Shown here: piece by piece, positions 10,471-23,842 of the stretch
Layout of the letters: the number at the start of each line of letters is the position of its first letter
Numbering within the stretch: the first letter of the stretch is position 1
Assembly (NCBI RefSeq): GCF_000499845.2
Contig: NC_023756.2
Span: forward strand, 44,094,291-44,158,290
From: Phaseolus vulgaris
Lineage: Eukaryota; Streptophyta; Magnoliopsida; Fabales; Fabaceae
Direction: 5' to 3'
DNA: 64,000 bases
Position numbers and translations under genes: made by a program
The notes under the pieces: generated by a model
Databases searched by the model: none
What the model was told of the DNA's origin: nothing
The model's input: only the letters and a program-made list of their open reading frames with translations

Positions 10471-12272
10471 GGCTCAATTCCCTATCTAGCACCATTTACA
10501 CTTTTATTTCCCTATCTAGCACTCTTTTGCTTTTATTTCCCTATCTAGCACTCTTTTGTTTTTATTTCCCTATTTAGCACTCTTTTATTTTTTATTTCCC
10601 TATCTAGCACCATTTCAAAAATAAATAAAAAATAAAAAATTATTTTTTTTTTATAATTTTAATTTTGAATATATTAAAAAACAAGTATTTTTAATGTTTA
10701 AAATGTTAGAAATATAATTAATGAATAAATAAATGAGTTTTTACAAAATAAAAATAAAAAAGTAATAAATTAAAAATGTTTAGTTTAAATTTTTTTTAAG
10801 AATGAAGAAAATAAAAAATTAAACTCTACAACATCATAAAAGTTGAATTTATAAACATAAATTAGTATTTATTTTTGTTATTATTGATAGTGTAATCATG
10901 TTAATTTCAAATAAAAAATGCAGGACATAATTATAAAAAAAATCAAAGTCAATTAGTATTAATTAATATTGAACGCAGAAATAATATTGAAGTGTCTATC
11001 TACCCTAAATGCAAAATCCTAAAAAAAAACTAATGCAATTGCTACACTTAATGCTTAAAAAGAAGAAAAAAAATGTAAAAATAAATATATATAGAAAATA
11101 AAAACAGCAACATTGCAACAGATCTTTCATGTTATGAAACACTATTTGATGGAACTCATAAATGAAGAGTATTGGTCTGCATACACTGGTCAAATACTAT
11201 GTCCAAGTCCTGACATGAAAATAACCTCAAAGGGAAGACCTAAATCAAGTCGAATAAAAACTGATATGAACATAAGAGAACAACATAATTGAACAAAAAA
11301 TGTTCATATTGTCAAACATCACAACACACAAAAAGAACATGTCTCAATATTATTGAATTGTGCACTTCTCGTCATTAATTATTACCATTGAAGAAAATAT
11401 TAAATGAATGATCATCTTTCATTTATTTTTCTTTTTATGATCAACATCTACTTATTTAGTATCGTCTTATATCTCTTATCTTTATCTTGTTTGGATTTTT
11501 TTTTTATATTTGGTATATTTATCTTATTTTGTTTTGCCTTTATTTTATATTTTATATCTTATATGTTTTTAGTTATTATTTTTTTCTGCCATTGTTTATT
11601 TATTTTTATTTTTTGTTTTTATTTTATTATTGTTGTTTTTATTTTCTATACTTATTTATTTTTGAATTTTTTTTCTTCTCATTTTTAAGCATTAAGTGTA
11701 TCATTTGCATTAGTTTTTTTTTTAGGATTTTGCATTTAGGGTAGACACTTCAATATTATTTGTGTGTCCACTATTAATTAATACTAATTGACTTTGTTTT
11801 TTTTTATAATTATGTCCTGTATTTTTTTACTTTAAATTAACATGATTACTTCATCAATAATAATAAAAATAAATACTAATTTATGTTTATAGATTCAACT
11901 TTTATGTTGTTGTAGGGTTTAATTTCTTATTTTCTTCATTCTTAAAAAAATAATTTTAAACTAAATATTTTTAATTTATTACTTTTTTTTATTTTGTAAA
12001 AAATCATTTCTTTATTTATTAATTATATTTCTAACTATTTTAAACATTAAAAATACTTATTTTTTAATGCATTTAAAATTAAAATTATCAAAATAATAAT
12101 AATTATTTATTTATTTATTTATTTTTGAAATGGTGCTAGATAGGGAAATAAAAAATAAAAGGGTGCTAAATAGGGAAATAAAAACAAAAGGGTGCTAGAT
12201 AGGGAAATAAAATCAAAAGGGTGCTAGTTAGGAAAATAAAAGTGTAAATGGTGCTAGATAGGGAATTTATCC
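10471..12272. mobile_element. Foldback Mutator-like element with ~630-bp inverted arms
   Basis: The 1802-bp element is flanked by the 9-bp direct repeat TGATTATAT (10462-10470 and 12273-12281), the target duplication size of Mutator-like elements. Its termini are GGCTCAATTCCCTATCTAGC and the inverse of GGATAAATTCCCTATCTAGC. The arms, about 10471-11110 and 11630-12272, are inverted copies of one another. Their outer ends carry four to five subterminal tandem repeats of about 29 bp with the core CCCTATCTAGCAC. A unique centre of about 520 bp separates the arms. There is no intact transposase, so the element is non-autonomous. Confidence 0.85.
11106..11291 (+). pseudogene. Captured or residual MULE-transposase-like peptide segment
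   Basis: In the unique centre of the foldback element one plus-strand frame encodes YWSAYTGQILCPSPDMK followed by SKGRPKSSRIKTDMNIRE and a stop near 11290. The small, basic KGRPKSxRI block resembles the tail that follows the SWIM zinc finger in plant MULE or FAR1-type transposases. It is short, lacks a catalytic domain and has no plausible start, so it is either a leftover of the parental transposase or a captured host fragment. Confidence 0.4.
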
Positions 12273-12281
12273 TGATTATAT

Positions 12282-13439
12282 TTCCTTCAGGAATAAAAAA
12301 AAATGCACCGAATTATTGAAGTTAAAAGAAAATTAACACTTAAAACATCATTATTTAATGTGTAAGTATTAGTTTGTCGATAAAGTGAAAGAAATAATAT
12401 TTACCATATTTTGAATAATAATTTAAGTATTTAACAAATTATATCTAAATTATTATGTCTACCAAATAATATCTTGGAATACAGAGAGAGTTAAATGTAC
12501 GATTAATGAGTTGTCAAAAACATTTCTCTCAAGAAACTTAAACAGTATGTTAGGATATGCATTATTTCATGTTTTCTAATAGAAATACGTTAGGTGCACA
12601 TACATTGTTTTATTCCATTAATTGAACTATCAAAAATAATTATAACTTTGAATATTTAAAGTTAAGTTCATCCATACAAATATTCATCAAATTAAATGTA
12701 TACATTTTAATAGCTTCTACATCTACAGTACAGAAGAAGCTTCTGCAACTAATTTATGTAAATGGAATATTTGAAGAGCTAAAGAAAAATTGGTGCCTAG
12801 AAATAATTAAGGTTAATTCAGTATGAAAATAACGACTATTATTTTCTCAAAAAGAACACAAACTTAAAAATTTAGTCTCTGTAAAAAATAAAAAAAATTA
12901 CGTTTTATGGGACTATATTTTTAAAAGAAAAAAAAGAAGCTCAAACTCATGTATGATTATGAAAGTGTTTTATTATTAAATTTAAAAACTAAGAACTAAT
13001 TTGACATTAGATTGTATATTAATAAGATTATAATCTGATATTAATTAAATGATTAAGATTAGATATCACTTGCTTTTTAAATGGTATATTGTTTATTTTT
13101 TATATTAAAATATTATTTCTAACTTAATCTTATAAAATTGAATAAAGTTTACGTCCATTTATATATTTATATATTATGAATCGATCTTATTTCAGTTTAC
13201 ATGTGATTTCTATTATACTCTCTTCATTGGGTGTGAGATTATATATTTATGGATAATTTAAAAACGACAATGTGTGATATGATAAATTCAATAAACTCAC
13301 AACTAAATATATTTTAAATGACTCTAATATCATATTTAATATCATATTGATGATTAAATTTTAAATCTAATTCATTCTTACAAAATCGAATAACAGAAAA
13401 TAAAATTTACATTGATTTATATATATATATATATAAATT

Positions 13440-13471
<32 letters not shown>

Positions 13472-15796
13472 AATTTATCTTACTTATGTGTGTGATTTTT
13501 AACATATTAACAAAATTAGTTTATTAAAAAATTAAATTATGGGTTATTTATGACCAAAATAGTAGTATATCTAAAGAAACAATTACAGTAAAATAAAACT
13601 CTATAACACAGTATACATAAACGAAAGAAGAAAAAGAAAGGAAAATGTGTACGGAACTACCAAAGAGATCTAGTGATAGGACGAACAAAAAAGTTGAATA
13701 GATATCACGAGAGTTTCAAACAAAACCAATCATGCTTCATTTTGACAAAGAAAAACTCCTTCTAAATGTCAAACTTCAAAGACCATTTATGTGAAGCACT
13801 GTTTGAAAACTGATAAATGCCTAAATCACACGAATTATTGCACACATATATAATAGGGTTGGATCAAAAGCCAAAGAATTGGGGAGAACAACTTGCACTT
13901 TTTTTTTTGTTTTTGGAAAAAGTGTCCCTAATTATTTCAATGATTGGTGAAAAAGGAAAAGAATAAAAATTATGCAGAGAAAGGGTGGTTAATCCCTGCA
14001 CGGGATTCCAATTTGATGCTAGGTATAATAATAAATAGTGGATTCAACTGCGATCAATGATTTAACTTTGCATTGGAAAGTTCTATTCAATCTATAGCAT
14101 AGTGCAACCACTGCATAGGGATTCATAAAGAACATGATTAAGTTGGTGCATCCAATTCTTATAATATATTTAATTTAATTGTATTCTTTCTGAGAAAGCA
14201 TCCAAGAAATTGAGGTGCCATTAGGGAGCTATTAAGTAGGGATGCCAATATGAGTTTTCTATTTCATCAATTTGTTGGGTCACAGGATGATTTAAACATA
14301 AATTTCATAATTTATGAATTAAAATTAATGTATTTTATATTAAATTTCATTTTAATTTTTTATATATTATTTGATTTATCGAAGTATTGCTAATATTTAT
14401 TTATTTTTATTTTGTTAGACATTAAATTTAATTTTTTATTAAAATATTAAAATTTGATATAATAAAAGAAAAACTTAAAAAGTGACGGATGAGCGTGTTA
14501 ACCCATCCTGTAACGCACAAATTACTAATTTCAGTTCTTTATCGACTAACATGTCTTGTTCTGCTTTTGACGGACCAATGACAAATCAGATAAGTCTGTT
14601 TTACCATACTAATCCTAAATTCCAATGTTATTTATATTTTTATATACAAGTACAAACAAATTTATATTTTTTTTAATGGTTTTTTCTTCCTAAGGTACTT
14701 TATTTAAACTTTTAATATTATTTTATTTATAATAAATATTTGTTATTTATGAGGAATTTAAAATTGTGATGGAAAATTTGTTAATAATCATGTTGAAAAA
14801 ATTAATTTCTTTTTCATATTAAAATTAATTTGATGGATCCGAAGTTAATTATGTGAAGCATATGAGATAAATTTATTTTATACTTAAATGCGTTACTTTA
14901 TATATATTTTTAGTTCATTACGTTAGGTTGTTGAAAAGATATATTAACGGAGATTGATAATGAACCATAGAATAATTTATACAAAATTATCATATCAACT
15001 TAAAAATAAAATAAGAAACATTAATAATCCAAAACCTTATAATGAATTACTAGGTAATAGCTAAATTCATTTTATTATTTGTCAATCTAAATACAAAAGG
15101 AGATAAGATTTTGAAGAATGACTTATGAGCATTTCTTGCTTCTTAACTTCTTGTTTCTTCTTTTGAAATTCCTTCTTTTTGAGTTTACTACAATTATTGA
15201 CCAAATTGTTAAATAGCTAAAAGTTACTTCTACTCTACACCTAACTTTTGTATTACATAAGTATAGTGGTTTTTTTTTTATGAATTTGACCTCCAAACGT
15301 TTAATAACGTGGACTTAGTTTTTTTTTCATGAGAATTGATTAGTTTTTAAAATTAGAAAGGATTAAATCACAAAATTAATTGATTTTTTTTTTTAAATTA
15401 GAAAGAGTTATATCACAAAAACTTTAAGTTTATAAATAATATAAAGACATAAATTAAGTTTTAAGTGATAAATTTAAGTATTTTTAATATTAAGTTTTTA
15501 TTAAAAAATCATTTTATTGAGTGCTTGAATATATTTTATTCTAAGTATTTTTAGTTGAATTTTTATTATTTTTTATTGAATATTCAAAATATATATTATG
15601 TATTTTCCTTTAAGTACTCCAATACTCTTGTTTTTCATTTTTAACTTATTCATCAACTCATTCTTTCTCTTTCTAATCTCACCCAACTTGTTAGTCAATT
15701 TGTTTCTTTTCCCTCCAACAATGAGATAACCAACATGTTAGAGAAATTTAGAGATGAAAAATATGAGTTAATTGACAAATTGGATAAAGAAAGATA
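12282..15796. other. Intergenic AT-rich DNA
   Basis: No gene supported. An (AT)n-rich tract occupies roughly 13415-13475. Weak TTATAAAATTGAATAAAGTT-type segments near 13120 resemble the dispersed repeat seen at 10.2 kb. Confidence 0.5.
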
Positions 15797-15804
15797 GAAA
15801 TAAT

Positions 15805-16372
15805 TAGGGATGACAAAACTGGTCAGTCTCACATGTTTTGGCCCGATCCATCATTGGCCCGTCAAAAACGGGATGGGGTGGGTTGACCCATCAAAGTGAT
15901 ACAGGTGGAAATTAATAATTCGCCCTGTCAAATGGTGGGTTGGCGGGCTGACCCGTCATTTTTTGAATTTTTTTCTTTTTTTTTTGTAATTTTGTAATTT
16001 TAGATTTATTTACTTGGTTGTAGTAATTAATATCATTTTTTTTGGACAGTAAAAATGCAAAGAAGAATAATAGAATTGAATAAAACTTTAATATTTTAAT
16101 AAAAGAATGTTTAATACCTAACAAAATAAAGTAAATATCAACAATATTTCGATAAATCAAATGATTTATAAAGAAATTAATATAAATATAGTTTTATATA
16201 AAACATTGATCACCATCAATTTTAGTTTCAAAAGTTTGAGATTCTTCTTTAAAAGTAACAAAAATAAATAAGGTTGTCCTGCCTACCTTTGGTCCACCAG
16301 ATTGAAGGATTAGACAAATCAAGCCAATACGAGTTGGTAGGTTCAAAAAGTTAATTCACTTTATCATCCTTA
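15805..16372. mobile_element. Non-autonomous hAT-type element (MITE)
   Basis: A 568-bp element beginning TAGGGATGACAAAAC and ending ATCATCCTTA, so the outer nine to ten bases are inverted repeats of the TAGGG(A/G)TG type common in hAT elements. It is flanked by the exact 8-bp duplication GAAATAAT (15797-15804 and 16373-16380), the hAT target-site size. Subterminal sequence is rich in GGCCCGTC/GGGTTGACCCATC-like motifs. It has no transposase. Confidence 0.85.
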
Positions 16373-16380
16373 GAAATAAT

Positions 16381-17246
16381 AATTATATCATCGTGTTGAT
16401 GATAAAATCAAAAGACATAATAACATAAAAATATATTTTAAACATCTTAATATAAAATCAATTAAAATATTCAAATTTATTAAATAACTAAGATAATTAA
16501 GTCTTACATAAAAGTATATAACAACATTTTCACTTTTAACTGAAAATTTTTATTATTATTTACATGATACTTTTATAACAATATTTTGTAAATTTTTATC
16601 ATGTCAATAATTTTGTGACACTTTTTTTTAAGAAGTTTCACAAATGTAATTCCATGTATGTGCATATCATTTCGAGGCAAGTGCTTCAAAAGTCCAAGTG
16701 TGTATTTATTTAGTTTTGTGTTGAGAAGAATCCAACATAAGTTTTGGAAGCAATTAATCGTAGTTTTTCATTGGAGTGCTTTCGTGTTCATAAAAAAACT
16801 AAACAAACTATAAAGTATGAATGATTGCACTGTGCATATGCCTTCCACTATCCATTTAAGAAATTTTGTGTTTAAATATATAAATCAGTAACAAAGTCAA
16901 TTACATTAATTATCAACAATTTTGTCGTCAATCGTTTGTTTTATCATTAAAAAAATTTATCCCATCTCTTTGTAAAAAAATACACTCAAATTAGGCAATT
17001 GCTTCTTTGTAAATAAACATTATAAAAGAATTCGTGTATGTATTCGATCATAATATATACAATCTGGGAATAGATTTACCATTTAGCCTAGCTCAAATAT
17101 AAATTACAAAAAGGGTTAAATATATTTTTTTTATATTTTTTTATGTTTACACAAAATTAGTTTTTTTTTTCCTAATTTAAATTTTAGACCTTAAGGAAAT
17201 TATTGTAATGGATCATGAGAATGTTAAATAGATTTTCAGTATGAAC
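16381..17246. other. Intergenic, nothing recognised
   Basis: AT-rich sequence with no gene, RNA or repeat boundary that I can support. Confidence 0.5.
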
Positions 17247-17249
17247 TAA

Positions 17250-17627
17250 CACTACAAGAAAATCATGAAATAGAAACTAATTTGTAAAAACCAAAATAAT
17301 TAGTTGCAATAGTAACTAAATTGGAGACCATTTTAGAAACTAATAAAAATTGATTTTTAAATTAGTTTCTATTATTGTCAAATAGTTTCTAAATTGGTAT
17401 CTAATTAGCAACCAAGGTTTTAACTATCAATTATTTAGTTTCTAAATTTGGTAGCAAAAATTTTAGTTGCTAATTAGATGTCAATTTAGAAACTATTTAA
17501 CAATAATAGAAACTAATTTAGAAACCAATTTTTTTTTTTTTCTAAAATGTTTCTAATTTAATTACTCTTGCAACTAATTATTTTAGTCTCTAAAAATTGA
17601 TTTTTATTTTATTATTTTTTTGTAGTG
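17250..17627. mobile_element. CACTA-like MITE, copy 2
   Basis: A 378-bp near-palindrome starting CACTACAAGAAAATCATG and ending TTTTTTGTAGTG. It is flanked by TAA at 17247-17249 and 17628-17630. Its internal ACCAAGGTTTTAACTATCAATT centre matches the other copies in this window. Confidence 0.85.
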
Positions 17628-17630
17628 TAA

Positions 17631-20090
17631 GATGTTAAAATATTTTATATGAACTCATTGTTATCGTAGATGTTATAATATTATAATACCCTGAAAATTT
17701 GAAGTTGTTTTGTTAGTTAAGAAAAAAACTGATAAAAACACATTCCAATAATTTTTGTACTACAAATATTAAAAAAAATCTAAAAATATTAAAAAAAAAA
17801 AAAAAAAACCTAAAGTTTGGATTAAGGAGGAAAACTACTTTTGCACACGAAAACATATATTTAACCCATTAAAAAATAAATTTAATTTGAATGCATATCT
17901 CAGTTATAGTTTGAACGATTCAAACTTATTGAATATGAACTAATTAAACACAACTTTTTGGTAATACTTAAAGGCAAAAGATTGATTGAGTGAGTCAGAG
18001 ACACTTGACACATATAAAAGTGTGAATTTAATATTATGAAGCATTGGGCTATGATTAAAGATAAGTATATCCTAATTAAGTAAGTAGAATAGTGTATGAT
18101 CTACTATTAATCCATAGTCAAATATCTCTTAATACCGACATTAAAGTAACAACAAATACCATGCATTCTACTTGCTATCTGTCATCATCACTGCCAATTT
18201 TATTCAAACCCAGAATCATTATAAAATTAAGACTCAACAAGCTTCCATGTTAATAAAATATAGAAATGGAAGTGCCAAAGAGAAAAAGGACAGCTTAATA
18301 CATATAGAGAAGTTCTTATGCAGATTCTTTAATTAACTACTTTTTGCATAGCTTTTAATTATTCACTAATCGTAATTACAATACTAATTAAACTATTCTG
18401 CATAAAAGTTAGGAAAATAATTGTTTACTATTTTCCCAAAGGAGTTTTTTATTCACCAAAAATAATTTTTTTGTTCATGATAAACTGCTTATAGTATAGT
18501 GTGCAATGATCATGTTAACCTAGAACTGTTTTGATTTTCACTATTCATTCGTACTATTATAAATTAAAATATATAATGTCAATATTTTCAGTGCATAAGT
18601 TTTTCTCTTTTTTTTCATTACATATTTTCAATATTGTTATGGGGATTATTTTTTGACTTACACATTTCATTTTCCAATTTTATTTTTATAATATTAAAAT
18701 ATAATAAATTTAACGATTATTTATTTTAATTAAATTTTGAATTTTAAAATATTTAGAGAATTTTGAATTTAAAAAAAAAATCCAATTTCTTCAAATTTTA
18801 CCCTTTAAATGACTACTATTTTAAAATTCAAATAGACTTATGAATACTAATTTCGTTTATATATATATATATAATAAAATTATAATAATATTTATAAATT
18901 TACATCATATATTAATTCAATCAATTAATTAATTAATGACTAGATGTTTCCCCTAAGTCCCTTTTAAAGGTAATTTTATATAGCTACCAAGAAACTTTCT
19001 TTGAAATCATACTTTTCTTAACTGTTACTTATTTTTATAATCTATAATCTTCTTCTGTTTATATTTAAAAACTAGAGTTTAAAAATAAAAATAAAACTAT
19101 ATTATTCAATCAAATGTTTTTGTAAATTTAAAATTTCATTTACATATTTAGATATATTTACTTATTTTAAACTTTTACAACTAAAAAGTTATTAAATAAA
19201 AAATAATTTTAGAGAAACAAAATAATCAAGTTACTATATTAATTAAATTAAATATAATTTTAGATACTAAAAAAATTATTATCTCTAAAGTTTATTTTTA
19301 TTTAATATTTTTTTATAATAATAATGATTTTAATTATTTGGTTTTATTCTCAAAAACTACACTTATTAAACTACCCTTAGTTTTATTTATTGGAGATAAT
19401 ATTTAAATTTAAAATTAAGAATATGCTAGAACGATGATATTAAATAAGTTTGAAATATTTATATTTCAATTCCACTAAGCATACAATCTCTTTTTCTTCT
19501 TCTTTTTAGAGCAGAAGTAAAATATGTTGGACACTGACACTAGTTTTTTATATCAATCCAAAATAAATTGAAATATTTAAGAGATACTCCAATTTTTTTT
19601 TTATATATATTTAAGAGATAATTTTTTTTTTTATAAACTATACCTCCAAAACACCTAAGACCCTGATGTGATATTCAGCATAAGTGACAATAATACAAAT
19701 AATTTGACCAAGTACTTCCCTCCTCCAATAAATGTATATTATCTTGTAGATGTTGAAGGAATGGTGTTCATAACACAGAACACTATTTGTGATACTGATA
19801 TATACACGAGTAGCAACTGAGAAAGTGCAGGAATTCAGTGGGAGAGTGAAAAAGGCAAAGAAAGAGTAATTGAGAAGGTAAGCATGGCGCCACTATCACA
19901 ACAAAAGTGCATGCACACACATACCTTCCCTCAAAAGTCTGTGCCGTCCTCAAAAATATTCATGAGTGACCTACTTACTTATCTTGCATGCCACCCAATA
20001 TATGTATATATGGATGATGATGTAGCCCTAATGTGAAGGGCAAGATGAAAAACAATATTGTTTCCAAGACTTAGGGGACCCATATAGATT
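17631..20090. other. Intergenic AT-rich DNA
   Basis: Long poly-A and poly-T runs and low complexity throughout. No coding, RNA or mobile element signal with defined ends. Confidence 0.5.
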
Positions 20091-20324
20091 TTAGTACTTG
20101 ATAAAGTTAAAAATTTGAAGAACACCCTTGATTGAATGTAGCATGAATTGAAGGGTTTTGAGAGATGGATTTGGAATTGAAAGAGGCAAGACGCCGTCTA
20201 GTGGAGACCCACCAAGATGATTAGTGGCAACAACAACTCCATTCTTATTTCTTACAACAATTAACCTACCTACCTTCCTCCCTATATGTTCCCATCCATA
20301 CTTTTCATTACTATCAAATTCCAT
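20091..20324 (-). CDS. Unrecognised small ORF, 77 codons
   Basis: A 77-codon frame starts MEFDSNEKYGWEHIGRK and ends IFNFIKY. Its composition is balanced and it is less AT-rich than its surroundings. No family, signal peptide or membrane segment is recognised. The absence of neighbouring exons and its short length make a chance ORF quite possible. It is recorded because it is the only non-repetitive balanced frame between 12 and 23 kb. Confidence 0.2.
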   Translation of the reverse strand: MEFDSNEKYGWEHIGRKVGRLIVVRNKNGVVVATNHLGGSPLDGVLPLSIPNPSLKTLQFMLHSIKGVLQIFNFIKY

Positions 20325-21120
20325 TACCTACACTTAATTACAAAACCCAAGATTTTTTAGGTCATTAGGGTAGAATATCACATTCTTTTCATTCTTTCTT
20401 TGCAACTTACATTAATGATTTAGTGTATGGCATCCTTTTAGTTCTTAATTACAAGAAAAATGTTTAAGATTTGATTTAAGTGGTTTTCTAGAACATAGTT
20501 GAAAATAAAAGTAAGTTTTTAGTTCTCACACATTTAGTTAATATCAAGAGTTTCTTAATGCTTTATTTAGATTGGAAGATGAATTTGAAAAAGAGGAAAA
20601 TGATGGATTTGAGAGGTAGAAGAGTGGAAAGTGAGGTTGTTTTGAATAAAGTGAAGGAAAATGAAGGAAAAAATTATGAAAGTTTGTGAATGATATGATG
20701 AGTGTTATTGATATTTTTTTAAATTGATAAAATTGTAAGATTACAATTTTTACTTTGTGGTTAAAATTAATTTAAAGCAAAATATGATTACTTATTTGTA
20801 CATGAAATTCACCTGTCATTAAAACATTATTCTTGATACGATTCGTGAATTCAGTTGAAAAAAAAAATACGAATTATCTGACATAGTGGATACATGCAAA
20901 ATTGTTGAAAATGAATTTTGATAGAATTAAATAAAATTGAAATAGAAATAATCATAAAAGATTTAAGCAAAATTGTAAGTTTTGTAAAACTTAATAAAAT
21001 AAACCCGTATTAGTGTAAAAATTCAGCGCCTAATTAATATTAAACATAAAATCGTACAATACAATATGATGAAAACAGAGAGTTAAAATACAATAGTTAA
21101 GCCAAAAAAATAATCATATG
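20325..21120. other. Intergenic, nothing recognised
   Basis: AT-rich, with a purine-rich block near 20570-20690. No feature supported. Confidence 0.5.
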
Positions 21121-21129
21121 ATAACAGCT

Positions 21130-21860
21130 ATTATTCGAAAGAGTCTTGGAAGTCATCATATTTTTGTTGGAGTTGGTCATTTCTTTGATTAACCCTCTCA
21201 AAACCTTAGTTGATATTGATGTCAAAGTATTTAATCCTTGCTATAGCTCCAAAATATCACTCCAAAATTGTGAAAGCATTTGAGAATCATGAGGGACTAG
21301 AGCTTGAGGTGCAATGTCTTCAACATGGTTATCGAGTATTGGTTGGTCTTGTTCATCATCCTTGTCATATATTGTTAACATGAACGATATTTAATTTATT
21401 CAAGATTTTTCAACCAAAATAATGTGACCAACCAAGTTTCACGAATGCATCGATGGATAAGTCCATGTCATATTCAGTCATGATTTGCACAATCAGAATG
21501 TCCTATGGAAGAGGCATGTTGTTATTCTTGTATTTGATCATATGTTGCATGATGTAATGAGGTATCAATATATTATTTTTCACGATCCATAATATAAAAA
21601 TGTCTTCATGCAATAATTGAGAAAAATTGTTGGCGGACTCAATATGTGCATGAACATGTAATGCAATATTCTATAATTAATATTCATACTATTACATTCC
21701 TAACAATTCAACCGTGCATCTTTGGTCTAATCATGAAACTTAATGTCATATCACGATCGTAGTTGAGCTCTTCAAGGATGTTTGAAGATGACAATTTTTT
21801 ACCATGGCTTCAAATTAGCCAAAGTCAAAGAATCTGAATGTCTGATTTGAATCTTCTTCT
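21130..21860 (-). pseudogene. Decayed plant-transposon-domain gene
   Basis: Read on the minus strand, several frames give pieces such as LLHEDIFILWIVKNN, IPHYIMQHMIKYKNNNMPLP and a following DILIVQIMTEYDMDLS. This order resembles the domain annotated as a putative plant transposon protein in legume and other plant genomes. Many stops and frame changes interrupt it and no complete frame exceeds 60 codons. I regard it as a dead mobile-element gene and the family assignment as tentative. Confidence 0.45.
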
Positions 21861-22854
21861 TATTGATCTCAATATAAATGTTACCAAGTTTTATGATCTT
21901 CAAGTTCAAATAAAACACTTTAATCAAATCCTCAAATTATGGAGCTTTTAGTATAAAATATTGTTTAAAACCTTGAAAGTGTAAATGATGGTAAAAGTAA
22001 AACTATGCAAATAATTAGAAATTCATGATCTTAGGTGTCATGTCAAGACTATTCTGGTGTAAAATCTATTTTCATGATCAATCATTTAATCACGTTTTTT
22101 AGAAAAATGAAACATTGTGTTTGATTTAAGACATAATATCTAATATAATATGTTGTTTATATTCCATCTTAAAATGTCTTTCACATCTAACCACGGAATT
22201 TAATATGTTATGATTAATTAAATTTTATAAAAATATTAAATTAATTTAGATGTAAATATGTAATTTACATATGTGATCTTTCATATTGTCTACTTAAGTT
22301 AATTATTTCTAATCTATTTGATTCAATCTAAAAAGTTTCATTACAATCAAAATTATTTTTTCATTACAATCAAAATTATTTTTTAATATACCATTTTTTG
22401 TGAAATTTATTCATAACTATTTTTTTTTATTGAAGTTTAACATAATTATTACACAATAAAACTTTTCAATACATGATTACTAGTAAAAGACATACTTATG
22501 ATAAAATTATAATTTATAGAAATAATTAGTGTTTCAATACAAACACAAATCCAAATGTAAATATTTTTTAATTTAAACAAATTATATACTGATAATATAT
22601 TTTCTTACAAAAATTACATATTGTTATGTATAATAAATTTCTTAAATTTCATAATAAGTAGTTAAATAGTTATGATTACGATATTTACTAATTATAAATA
22701 TAAAAAAAATACTGACAATATATGAAATTTGAATTCATATTTTTTTATATAATAATGGAGATCGGTTTAATAGGTTTAATATTGTATATTTTTAACTTTG
22801 AAATCTTTATATTAACCTAATTTCTCTTTCACTCTAATCAAATACAAACTCGTC
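21861..22854. other. Intergenic AT-rich DNA
   Basis: No coding signal. A short exact duplication of TTACAATCAAAATTATTTTT lies near 22341-22384. Confidence 0.5.
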
Positions 22855-23530
22855 ATAATCAATTACAATAACATGCAAATAACGGTAAAGAATGGAGTTC
22901 TTACTTGGCGATGATCAGAAGATTGTGAGAAGGAGATGTCACCAAAATCGATTATGACAACCAGATCAACAATGAGGTCAAAATGAAACAACGAGATCAT
23001 CTTCATCCAAGTAAGTGCATGTAATAGAATCCTCCTTAATCGATTATGGACATATTATGCTTCAAAATGAAAAACATAATCAATCATCATGCAAGGATAA
23101 TTGATTATGTGCTTCATTTTAATGCATAATGAATTATCCAACCCATAATCAATTATGAAGAGTTATATATGCAATGAACGAAACAGGCAAGGGAAAACAA
23201 TATCACACCACACTAGCAAGGAAGCTAAAGTTCAAAATAAAACCACACCATGAACAAAGCCACGAAGAACAGAATCACATCAACATAGACTAAGACGTTC
23301 CTTAAACACACCACCTACAACATAACACACATATTACAAGCTTAGCTAATTCAAACCATGCAAATCACAAAACTAGAAAACTCAAACACATCATGCACAC
23401 ATAATTGATTATATAAAGTATTATAATAGATTATGGCTCTTATATAATTGATTATGACCTTTGTGAAATCAGTCTTCAAAGTCATGCTCTTACTTTTTGA
23501 AGGGTAACCACACTCTCAACAAACCACCTT
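22855..23530. repeat. Left part of an older repeat interrupted by the copia element
   Basis: The segment repeats ATAATCAATTATG/ATCGATTATG-type motifs many times (for example near 22950, 23035, 23085, 23100 and 23140), is CA-rich, and is less AT-rich than its surroundings. It resumes directly after the copia insertion at 26739. The type of element could not be identified. Confidence 0.4.
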
Positions 23531-23535
23531 GACGA
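23531..23535 (+). repeat. Target-site duplication GACGA, left
   Basis: GACGA precedes the 5' LTR and recurs at 26734-26738 immediately after the 3' LTR. Confidence 0.9.
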
Positions 23536-23816
23536 TGTTGGTTATTAATTCTGATTTTATTATTATTAATTCTGATTTTATTACCCTTAAACTATTTAAC
23601 CGTTATATTGCATTAATGGTCAGTTTACAGGTCTGTTAGTATTCCTATTTTATAGCTTCCAGTAATTGTAATTTTATTATATATATATATATATGTGTGT
23701 GTGTGTGATTGAGTAAATCAAAATGAATAAGATCAGTTTTGCAATTTTGTGCAATTACGTTCAATTAGTTGCTACAACCTTTTGCCTTCTCTTATTTCCT
23801 TCAATTAGTTCCTACA
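23536..23816 (+). repeat. 5' LTR of the copia element
   Basis: 281 bp, beginning TGTTGGTTATTAATTC and ending TTCCTACA. It contains a (TA)n(TG)n microsatellite near 23679-23709 that accounts for most of the length difference from the 3' LTR. Confidence 0.95.
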
Positions 23817-23818
23817 AC

Positions 23819-23830
23819 TGGTATCAGAGC
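23819..23830 (+). promoter_or_regulatory. Primer-binding site for initiator tRNA-Met
   Basis: TGGTATCAGAGC, two bases after the 5' LTR. This is the usual plant copia primer-binding site, complementary to the 3' end of initiator methionine tRNA. Confidence 0.95.
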
Positions 23831-23842
23831 CAGTCTGTTATC

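Noticed and set aside
11404..11744. Highly hydrophobic Phe/Ile/Leu/Tyr-rich frames that look like membrane proteins
   Set aside because: They come from T-rich sequence in the centre and right arm of the foldback element; no start context, no family.
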